From Sphingomonas asaccharolytica NBRC 15499 (lineage in GTDB: Bacteria > Pseudomonadota > Alphaproteobacteria > Sphingomonadales > Sphingomonadaceae), in NCBI RefSeq assembly GCF_001598355.1, contig NZ_BCYU01000010.1:1-64000 (forward strand): DNA of 64,000 nt. Direction: 5' to 3'. Under the pieces are notes generated by a model. That model was given only the letters and a program-made list of their open reading frames with translations. It did not search any database and had not been told where the DNA came from. Of this stretch, positions 26,844 through 34,128 are shown piece after piece. The position numbers and the translations under genes were made by a program. Position 1 is the first letter of the stretch, and every line of letters starts with the position of its first letter.

Positions 26844-28535
26844 ATGCCGATGCCCAGCGCGCTGGATGTACGGATGGACGGCGGAATCGCGAAGCTGACC
26901 GGCCCCGGCGCGCCAATGGCGGTGAGCGAGATCGAGGTGCGCGGACGGACCTATCCTGCGATAGCCGCGGCGCCGCCCAGCCTGTCGCATTATTTCGCGC
27001 ATTTCTGCGCCCAGCATGCCGACGTGACCTTCCTGGTGGCGGGCGAGGAGCGGTTGACGTTCGGACAGGTGTACCACCAGGCCGGCGGCGTCGCGCGCTC
27101 GCTGGTGACGCAGGGGATCAAGCGCGGCGACCGGGTCGGCATCGCGATGCGCAATTCGCCGTCCTGGATCGCGCTCTATATGGGCGTGCTGATGGCGGGC
27201 GGCATCGCCGTGCTGCTCAACGGCTGGTGGCAGTCGGAGGAATTAGCCAGCGCGCTGGCCGAAGTCGAATGTTCGATCGTGTTCGCCGATCCGCCACGCG
27301 GCAAAAGGCTGGCCGACATTGACGGCCTGACCGCGCGCGTCGTGGTGATCGACGATGTCAAGCCGCTGTCCGAGGCGCTCGCCGGGGTGTCGAGCGATGC
27401 GGAGACGGCGCTGCCCGAGCTTGGTCCCGACGATCTCGCCACGATTCTGTTCACCAGCGGGTCGACCGGGCAATGCAAAGGTGCGCTCAGCGACCATCGC
27501 TCGGTGCTTCAGGCGACGCTCAATTACCTCAGCCAGGCGCTGATGATGCTGGGTTTCGCGACCGAGGACGGCAACCCGCCGCAGAGCCAGCCATCGACCC
27601 TACTCAACGTCCCGTTGTTCCACGTGACTGCCGAGGTGCCGGTGATGCTGCAAAGCTTCGCGATGGGTCGCAAGCTGGTGCTGATGCCGAAATGGGATGC
27701 CGAGGACGCGATGCGGCTGATCGAGCGCGAGCAGATCAGTTATTTCGTCGGCGTGCCGCTGATGAGCTTCGAAATTCTGACTCATCCCAATCGCGCCAAC
27801 TACGATCTATCGACGGTCACCGATTTCGCCGCAGGCGGGGCGCCGCGCCCGGTCGACCATGTCCGCCGGATCAACGAGGAGATGGGCGGCGGCGCGCCAT
27901 TGATCGGCTATGGCCTGACCGAGACCAACGGCGTCGGCTGCGGCAATTGGCGTGAGAATTACCTCGCCAAACCCAATTCGACCGGCCGTGCCTCGGCGCC
28001 CCTGGTCGATCTCGCGATCCTCGACGATGCCGGCAACAAGCTGGCGGTGGGCGAGCGCGGCGAGGTGGCGATCCGCTCGATCTGCAATTTTCGCGAATAT
28101 TGGCATCGGCCCGATGCGACCGCCGCGGCGTTCAGCCCCGATGGCTATTTCCTGACCGGCGACATCGGTTATCTCGACGAGGACGGCTATCTGTTCATCG
28201 TCGACCGCAAGAAGGACATCATCATCCGCGGCGGCGAGAATATCAGCTGCCAGGAAGTCGAGGCGGCGATCTACGAACACCCGCTGGTTGCCGAGGCGGC
28301 GGTGTTCGGTCTGCCCGACGAACGCTTCGGCGAAGTGCCCGGCGCGGTGGTCCATTTCCATGACGGCGAGGCGGTCGACGAAGCCGCGCTGCAAGGCTTT
28401 CTGTGCGAGCATATCGCGGCGTTCAAGGTGCCGGCGCGGATCTGGATCGCCGCCGACCCGTTGCCGCGGCTGGGGACGGAGAAGATCGACAAGGTCGGGC
28501 TGCGCGCCAAATATCGCGCGCTGGCGGCTGCCTAA
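26844..28535 (+). CDS. AMP-dependent acyl-CoA ligase
   Basis: 563-residue member of the ANL superfamily: ATP-dependent adenylation of a carboxylate, then thioesterification. The P-loop is TILFTSGSTGQCKGALSDHR. A5-like GAPLIGYGLTETNG, A7/A8 DGYFLTGDIGYLDEDGYLFI with VDRKKDIIIRGGENIS, and the A10 lysine in LPRLGTEKIDK are present. An in-frame extension to 26700 overlaps lgt and is rejected. The start at 26844 follows GGTGGAGAGA. Substrate not evident; medium-/long-chain fatty or aromatic acids are possible. Confidence 0.9.
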   Translation: MPMPSALDVRMDGGIAKLTGPGAPMAVSEIEVRGRTYPAIAAAPPSLSHYFAHFCAQHADVTFLVAGEERLTFGQVYHQAGGVARSLVTQGIKRGDRVGIAMRNSPSWIALYMGVLMAGGIAVLLNGWWQSEELASALAEVECSIVFADPPRGKRLADIDGLTARVVVIDDVKPLSEALAGVSSDAETALPELGPDDLATILFTSGSTGQCKGALSDHRSVLQATLNYLSQALMMLGFATEDGNPPQSQPSTLLNVPLFHVTAEVPVMLQSFAMGRKLVLMPKWDAEDAMRLIEREQISYFVGVPLMSFEILTHPNRANYDLSTVTDFAAGGAPRPVDHVRRINEEMGGGAPLIGYGLTETNGVGCGNWRENYLAKPNSTGRASAPLVDLAILDDAGNKLAVGERGEVAIRSICNFREYWHRPDATAAAFSPDGYFLTGDIGYLDEDGYLFIVDRKKDIIIRGGENISCQEVEAAIYEHPLVAEAAVFGLPDERFGEVPGAVVHFHDGEAVDEAALQGFLCEHIAAFKVPARIWIAADPLPRLGTEKIDKVGLRAKYRALAAA

Positions 28536-28536
28536 A

Positions 28537-28687
28537 TCCTCCCCGGAACGGGGAGGGGGACCATTCGCGCAGCGAATGGAGGAGGGGGCCCCGCCATCCA
28601 CCACCCACTAGCTTGTTGCTCGTTTGTAGCGGGGCCCCTCCACCACGCGACTTCGTCGCGCGGTCCCCCTCCCCGTGCCGGGGAGGA
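28537..28687. repeat. Nested GC-rich palindromic intergenic element
   Basis: Outer arms 28537-28562 and 28662-28687 are inverted copies matching at 25 of 26 bases (core CGGGGAGGGGGACC). Inner arms (GGGGGCCCCGC / GCGGGGCCCC) and two short hairpins nest inside. It fills the gap between the ligase and the oxidoreductase gene. No coding content is seen. Confidence 0.75.
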
Positions 28688-28705
28688 TTTGCTAGGCCGC
28701 TTCTG

Positions 28706-30949
28706 ATGGCCGACGAAATCCCACCAGAAAAACGCCTGACGCGCCGTCAGCTGCTGATCGGCGGCGGGGCCGGGGTCGGGCTGGTCGTCGCCTGGACGGT
28801 GTGGCCGCGGCGTTATGGCCCCAACCTCACTGCCGCCAAGGGTGAGCATATCTTCAACGCCTGGCTGAAGATCGGCGAGGACGGGCATGTCACGGTCGCG
28901 GTGCCGCAGGCCGAGCATGGCCAGGGGAGCTGGACCACCTTGCCGCAGATCGTCGCCGACGAGCTCGGCGCCGACTGGCGCACCGTCGCGGTCGAGCCGG
29001 CGCCGCTCAACCCGCTTTATGCCAATCCGCTGGCGGTATCGGAATTGTTCGAAGGCGTATTCGACCGATTGCCGCAGAACCTGCGCGAGGGCCATGTCAC
29101 GCGATCGGCGCTGATGCTAACCGCCGGGTCGACGTCGGTGCGCCAGTTCGAAGGCGATCTGCGCGATGCGGGTGCCGCGGCGCGCGTGCTGTTGCAGAAA
29201 GCGGCGGCGAAACGGTGGAATACCGATTGGCAGGCGACCGGCACCGCGCAGGGTTTCGTCGTCCATGACAAGGACAAATTGCGGTTCGGCGAACTGGCGG
29301 CCGAGGCGGTCGGCGGTAGTCTGCCCGATCCGCTGCCGTTGCGCGCGGGCGAGAATGGCCGGCTGTCGGGCCAGTCGCTGCAGCGGCTCGACAGTCCGGC
29401 CAAGATCGACGGCTCGGTCAATTTCGCCGCCGATATGCGCCTGCCCGGCATGGTGTTCGCGGCGATCCGCCAGGGTCCCACGCCCGACAGCCGGCTGGTC
29501 AGTGCCGACAAAGCGGCGGCGGATCGCGTGCGCGGCGTGCTCAAAGTAGTCGAGGGCGAGCATTGGGTCGCTGCTGTCGCCGACAATTGGTGGGCGGCCA
29601 ACCGGGCGCTCGCGGCGCTCGCCCCGCGATTTGCCGCGCCGGTCGGCGGGGCGAGCGATTATTCGATCCGCAGCGCGCTCGACGTGGCACTGAACGGTGA
29701 CGGCGTCCGGATCGGCGCCGCCGGCGATGTCGGCGCCGCCTTTCGTGGCGTGCAGGTGGTGAGCGCGGAATATCGCGCCGCGCCGGCGCTCCACGCCGCG
29801 ATCGAACCGCGCACGGCAACTGCAGCCTGGAGCGACGGGTCGGTCGAATTGTGGATGCCGACGCTCGCCCCCGGGCTCGCGCGGTCGGCGGTCGCGGCGG
29901 CGATGGGTGTCGGCGAGGATGCGGTGATCGTCCATCCGATGCCGATCGGCGGCGGGTTCGGGATCGGGCTCGAATCGGACGCCGGCGTGCAAGCGGCGGC
30001 AATCGCGCGAGCGGTCGACCGACCGGTCCAGCTCACATGGTCGCGCGCCGAGGATTGCGTGCACGATCGCTTCCGCGCGCCCGCCGCGGCGCGGATGACC
30101 GGCCGCGTCGATCAGAATGGACGGCTGGTCGGGCTGCTCGCCAAGATCGCCGCGCCGTCCACCGGACACGAACTCGCGGCGCGGCTGCTGGCGAGCGACA
30201 AGGCGGCGCAGGCCGCGCTGGTGCTTCCCGCCAATGGCGATGCCTATGCCGTCGCCGGCGGCACGCCCTTTTACCAGATCCCCAATTGGGCGCTCGATCA
30301 TCATCCGGCGGATGTCGGGATTCCGACTGGCCATTGGCGGTCCGGCGCACACAGCTACACCTGCTTCTTCAACGAATGTTTCATCGACGAACTGGCGCAC
30401 GCCGCCAATACCGAGCCGCTGTCGTTCCGCGTCGCGATGCTGGGCGGGAATGCCCGGCTGGCGCGTTGCCTGACGACGGTGGCGGCGCTCGGCGGGTGGG
30501 AAGGCGGCGTGATGGGCAGCGGGCAGGGGATCGCCTGCCACAGCTTTCGCGGCAGCCATATCGCGGTGTTTGCCGAGGCGCATATCGAGGAGGATCAGTC
30601 GATCGGGATCGACCGCATCGTCGCCGCGATCGATTGCGGGCGACAGATCAATCCCGACATCGTCCGCCAGAATATCGAAGGCGGGCTGGTGTTCGGCATA
30701 GCCCAGGCGCTCGGCGCTTCGACCCGGTTCAAAGATGGTCTCGCCACCGTCCGAGGGTTTGGCGATCTCGATCTGCCGGTGCTGGCGGATATGCCCGACA
30801 TCACGGTTGAGCTGATCGCCAGCGAGGCCGATCCCGGCGGCGTGTCGGAACTGGCGGTGCCGCCGGTCGCGCCGGCGATCGCCAACGCGCTGCAATCGGC
30901 GACGGGTTTCCGCATTCGCAGCCTGCCGCTCAAGATAGGAGAGGTGTGA
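28706..30949 (+). CDS. Tat-exported molybdopterin-binding oxidoreductase (xanthine/aldehyde dehydrogenase family large subunit)
   Basis: 747 residues, IorB-like. The N-terminal twin-arginine signal is LTRRQLLIGGGAGVGLVVAW. The mature part starts FNAWLKIGEDGHVTVAVPQA with EHGQG and continues with family segments such as GGGFGIGLESDAGVQAAAIA, HWRSGAHSYTCFFNECFIDE and FGDLDLPVLADMPDITVELI. The ATG at 28706 is used; the longer frame enters the ligase gene. No adjacent [2Fe-2S] small subunit or cytochrome is seen, so its electron partner must lie elsewhere. Substrate unknown. Confidence 0.88.
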   Translation: MADEIPPEKRLTRRQLLIGGGAGVGLVVAWTVWPRRYGPNLTAAKGEHIFNAWLKIGEDGHVTVAVPQAEHGQGSWTTLPQIVADELGADWRTVAVEPAPLNPLYANPLAVSELFEGVFDRLPQNLREGHVTRSALMLTAGSTSVRQFEGDLRDAGAAARVLLQKAAAKRWNTDWQATGTAQGFVVHDKDKLRFGELAAEAVGGSLPDPLPLRAGENGRLSGQSLQRLDSPAKIDGSVNFAADMRLPGMVFAAIRQGPTPDSRLVSADKAAADRVRGVLKVVEGEHWVAAVADNWWAANRALAALAPRFAAPVGGASDYSIRSALDVALNGDGVRIGAAGDVGAAFRGVQVVSAEYRAAPALHAAIEPRTATAAWSDGSVELWMPTLAPGLARSAVAAAMGVGEDAVIVHPMPIGGGFGIGLESDAGVQAAAIARAVDRPVQLTWSRAEDCVHDRFRAPAAARMTGRVDQNGRLVGLLAKIAAPSTGHELAARLLASDKAAQAALVLPANGDAYAVAGGTPFYQIPNWALDHHPADVGIPTGHWRSGAHSYTCFFNECFIDELAHAANTEPLSFRVAMLGGNARLARCLTTVAALGGWEGGVMGSGQGIACHSFRGSHIAVFAEAHIEEDQSIGIDRIVAAIDCGRQINPDIVRQNIEGGLVFGIAQALGASTRFKDGLATVRGFGDLDLPVLADMPDITVELIASEADPGGVSELAVPPVAPAIANALQSATGFRIRSLPLKIGEV

Positions 30950-30967
30950 TGCGCGCCTTCAACCCCA

Positions 30968-31063
30968 CCCGTCACCCCGGGCTCGTGCCGGGGTCCAACC
31001 CTCCGCAACGGAATCCGGCCAGTGTTGCGCCTCGGATGCCGGGACAAGCCAAGCATGACGGGG
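30968..31063. repeat. REP/BIME-like palindromic repeat pair (second locus)
   Basis: Two inverted copies of the same unit as at 15619-15711: 30968-30998 (core CACCCCGGGCTCGTGCCGGGG) and 31034-31063. They fill the gap between the oxidoreductase and hemH. Confidence 0.7.
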
Positions 31064-31073
31064 AGGGCTTGAA

Positions 31074-32078
31074 GTGAAGATTCCGCCTAACCACCCCTCC
31101 ATCCCGGCTCCCCGCATCGGCGTGCTGCTGGTCAATCTCGGCACCCCTGACGAGGCCAGTCCGAAAGCGGTGAAGCGCTACCTCGCCGAATTTCTGTCGG
31201 ATCGCCGCGTGGTGGAAATACCTCCGCTCGCCTGGCAGCCGATCCTGCGCGGGATCATCCTCAATACCCGACCGAAGAAGTCGGCGCATGCCTATAGCCA
31301 AGTCTGGACCGACGCAGGATCGCCCCTTGCCGCTGTTACCCGCGCGCAGGCCGAAGGACTGAAAGATGCATGGCTCGGCGTCACCGTCGATTGGGCGATG
31401 CGTTACGGCAATCCGGCGATCGGTGACCGGCTGGCGGCGATGAAGGACGCCGGGTGCGATCGCATCCTGATCGCGCCGCTTTACCCGCAATATTGCGCCG
31501 CGACGACCGCGACCGCCAACGACAAGGCATTCGAGGCACTGGCGGCGATGCGCTGGCAGCCGGCGATCCGCACCTTGCCGCCGTATCACGACGATCCCGC
31601 CTATATCGATGCGCTGGCGCAGTCGGTGCGCGCCTCGCTCGCCACGCTCGATTTCGAGCCTGAGGCATTGATCGCGAGCTTCCACGGCATGCCGGCGCGC
31701 ACACTCGAACTCGGCGACCCCTATCATTGCCATTGCCAGAAGACCGCGCGCTTGCTCGGCGAGGAACTGGGACGCGAGCCGATCGTCACTTTCCAGTCGC
31801 GCTTCGGCCGCGCCAAATGGCTCGAGCCTGCGACCGATACGATGCTGGCAGCTTTGCCGGGGCAGGGAATCAAACGCGTCGCGATCGTCGCGCCGGGCTT
31901 CTCGGCCGATTGCCTCGAGACGCTGGAGGAACTGGCGATCCGCGGCCGCGACACCTTCCTGACCGCGGGCGGCGAGCGTTTCGCGTATCTGTCATGTCTC
32001 AATGATAGCGCGCCCGGCCTGACCATGCTCCGCGACATCTTGTTGCGGGAACTTGCCGGTTGGATCGGCGCTCAATAG
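31074..32078 (+). CDS. hemH: Ferrochelatase
   Basis: Inserts Fe2+ into protoporphyrin IX, the last step of protoheme synthesis. 334 residues. Family segments: IGVLLVNLGTPDEASPKAVK near the N-terminus, LIASFHGMPARTLELGDPYH with CHCQKTARLL, VTFQSRFGRAKWLEPATD and the C-terminal PGFSADCLETLEELAIRGRD. The catalytic His is in SFHGMP. The GTG at 31074 sits behind GGGAGGGCTTGAA. Confidence 0.96.
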   Translation: MKIPPNHPSIPAPRIGVLLVNLGTPDEASPKAVKRYLAEFLSDRRVVEIPPLAWQPILRGIILNTRPKKSAHAYSQVWTDAGSPLAAVTRAQAEGLKDAWLGVTVDWAMRYGNPAIGDRLAAMKDAGCDRILIAPLYPQYCAATTATANDKAFEALAAMRWQPAIRTLPPYHDDPAYIDALAQSVRASLATLDFEPEALIASFHGMPARTLELGDPYHCHCQKTARLLGEELGREPIVTFQSRFGRAKWLEPATDTMLAALPGQGIKRVAIVAPGFSADCLETLEELAIRGRDTFLTAGGERFAYLSCLNDSAPGLTMLRDILLRELAGWIGAQ

Positions 32079-32125
32079 CCTTGACCCAACGACACTGCCC
32101 GAATCAGGGCCAATAGGAGAGAAAA

Positions 32126-32848
32126 ATGGCACGCGTAGCGATCGTAACCGGCGGAACGCGCGGGATCGGCGAGGCGATCAGCCTGGCGCTCAAGGACATG
32201 GGCATGACCGTCGCGGCGAATTACGCCGGCAATGACGAGCGTGCCCGCGAATTCAGCGACCGCACCGGGATCAAGGCGTTCAAATGGGATGTCGGCGACC
32301 ATGACGCCTGCCTGGAGGGCGTGAAGCAGGTCGAGGCGGAACTCGGCCCGGTCGATGTCGTCGTGAACAATGCCGGCATCACCCGCGACGGCACGATCCT
32401 CAAAATGACCTACCAGATGTGGAAAGAGGTCATGGACACCAATCTGGGCGGTTGCTTCAACATGGCCAAGGCGACCTTCCCCGGCATGCGCGAGCGCAAA
32501 TGGGGGCGGATCGTCAATATCGGCTCGATCAACGGCCAGGCCGGGCAATATGGCCAGGTCAATTACGCCGCGGCGAAATCGGGCATCCACGGCTTCACCA
32601 AGGCGCTGGCGCAGGAAGGCGCGCGGGCCGGCGTGACGGTCAACGCGATCGCGCCGGGCTATATCGACACCGATATGGTGGCGGCGGTGCCGGTCGATGT
32701 GCTCGAGAAGATCGTGGCGAAGATCCCGGTCGGGCGCTTGGGCCAGGCGCAGGAGATCGCGCGTGGCGTGGCGTTCCTGTGCTCGGAGGACGGTGGGTTC
32801 GTGACCGGGTCGACGCTGTCGATTAACGGCGGGCAGCATATGTACTGA
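32126..32848 (+). CDS. phaB: Acetoacetyl-CoA reductase (SDR family)
   Basis: 240-residue short-chain dehydrogenase closest in pattern to PhaB, which reduces acetoacetyl-CoA to (R)-3-hydroxybutyryl-CoA with NADPH for polyhydroxyalkanoate synthesis. Cofactor motif VTGGTRGIGEAI, NNAGITRDGT, catalytic GSINGQAGQYGQVNYAAAKS (S, Y, K) and the end FVTGSTLSINGGQHMY are PhaB-like. A strong RBS (AATAGGAGAG) precedes the ATG. No phaA or phaC is adjacent; FabG-type activity is the alternative. Confidence 0.88.
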   Translation: MARVAIVTGGTRGIGEAISLALKDMGMTVAANYAGNDERAREFSDRTGIKAFKWDVGDHDACLEGVKQVEAELGPVDVVVNNAGITRDGTILKMTYQMWKEVMDTNLGGCFNMAKATFPGMRERKWGRIVNIGSINGQAGQYGQVNYAAAKSGIHGFTKALAQEGARAGVTVNAIAPGYIDTDMVAAVPVDVLEKIVAKIPVGRLGQAQEIARGVAFLCSEDGGFVTGSTLSINGGQHMY

Positions 32849-33105
32849 TGGGCGCAAGCGCGGAAGCGATGCTTCCGCGCCGGTCGCGCCTGCGGCGCGA
32901 GCGCCCGGCACGGCCGGCGGGTCGGCGAAGCCGAACCAGTCCGACGACGGTGGCTTTGCCGCCGGCGGGGCTGGAAGTTTACCTAAAGATGACGCCGCCA
33001 ACACCTTTGTGCCGAGCCATGACCTGCGGGGTCATGTCGCGGCCGCGTTGCGCTTGGTAACCGATCCGGACGGCGCGAAAGCGCGGTTCAGTTCGGAGTG
33101 ACGAT
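32849..33105 (+). other. Gap between phaB and the amidohydrolase: hairpins plus a start-less protein-like frame
   Basis: Two successive hairpins occur: GCGGAAGC-GAT-GCTTCCGC (32860-32878) and TCGCGCC-TGC-GGCGCGA (32884-32900). A frame open from 32805 to the TGA at 33099-33101 reads protein-like in its last third (AANTFVPSHDLRGHVAAALR), but no ATG, GTG or TTG lies near its beginning. It could be a gene remnant or chance open frame in GC-rich DNA. Confidence 0.3.
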
Positions 33106-34110
33106 ATGCATATCGCGCGCAGGGATTTCCTGAAATATGGCGGCGGCACGGTGGCCGCGCTCGCGCTTCCGGGAGGGCTGGCCGCTGCCGATGCCCCTCG
33201 CAAGCCGATCATCGACGTCCACATGCACGCTTATCCCGCCACGATGAAGCTGCCCGTGCCGATCGTGAACCCGATCACCGGCGTGAAGAGCTCGATCGTC
33301 ACCGGTGCGGACCATCTCACCGCCTGTCTCGAGCAGATGCGGCGGTACAATATCGTCAAGGGCGTGGTCAGCGGCGGCGATGGCGACCGCTTGCAAGCGG
33401 CCTATGATTGGCATGATCGCGATCCGGAACGCATCGTCGCCGGCGCCGGCATCCGCGGCTCGGAGGACACGCCGCTGCCGCCGCTCGATACGCTGCGCAG
33501 CGCCTTCGCTTCGGGCAAGCTGAAAGTATTGGGTGAGGTCACCGCGCAATATGCTGGCCTGTCGATCAGCGACCCCAAATACGACCCCTATCTGGCCCTC
33601 GCCGAGGAATTCGACGCCCCAGTGGCGATCCATCTCGGCACGATGCCCGCGGGCACCACATTCGACCCGTGCTGCCGCACGGCGCGGGCCGCGTTCGGGC
33701 ATCCGGAAACGGTGGAGGGCGCGCTCAATAAGCACCCGAAACTGCGCGTCAATCTGATGCACAGCGGCTGGCCATATGTCGAAGAAGCCGAGGCGATGAT
33801 GATGCTCTACGACAACGTCAACATCGACACCGGCGCGCTGTCCTGGCTGCTGCCGCGGCCGGCCTTTCACGACTATCTGCGCCGGCTGGTCGATGCGGGC
33901 TTCGGCAAACGAGTGATGTTTGGGTCCGACCACATGTACTGGCCCGATGGGATCGGGCTCGCGGTCGAGCATGTCGAGGCGGCGACATTCCTGACCGAGG
34001 AGCAGAAGCGCGATATCTTCTACAATAATGCGGCAGCCTTTTATAAGCTGGCGCCCGCGGCTCCAAAGGCACTCTCCGATGCTGGGACATCCCGCCCACC
34101 GAATGGCTGA
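33106..34110 (+). CDS. Tat-exported amidohydrolase-2 family metal-dependent hydrolase
   Basis: 334 residues. A twin-arginine signal is visible (IARRDFLKYGGGTVAALALP). The amidohydrolase barrel follows: metal-binding IIDVHMHAYP near residue 40, HLGTMPAGTT, VNLMHSGWPYVEEAE and the final Asp in VMFGSDHMYWP. Such TIM-barrel enzymes hydrolyse or decarboxylate small substrates. The substrate here is unknown. It sits next to the glycan locus but shows no sugar-specific feature. Confidence 0.85.
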   Translation: MHIARRDFLKYGGGTVAALALPGGLAAADAPRKPIIDVHMHAYPATMKLPVPIVNPITGVKSSIVTGADHLTACLEQMRRYNIVKGVVSGGDGDRLQAAYDWHDRDPERIVAGAGIRGSEDTPLPPLDTLRSAFASGKLKVLGEVTAQYAGLSISDPKYDPYLALAEEFDAPVAIHLGTMPAGTTFDPCCRTARAAFGHPETVEGALNKHPKLRVNLMHSGWPYVEEAEAMMMLYDNVNIDTGALSWLLPRPAFHDYLRRLVDAGFGKRVMFGSDHMYWPDGIGLAVEHVEAATFLTEEQKRDIFYNNAAAFYKLAPAAPKALSDAGTSRPPNG

Positions 34111-34128
34111 TGTTAGCGTGCTGGCCTT

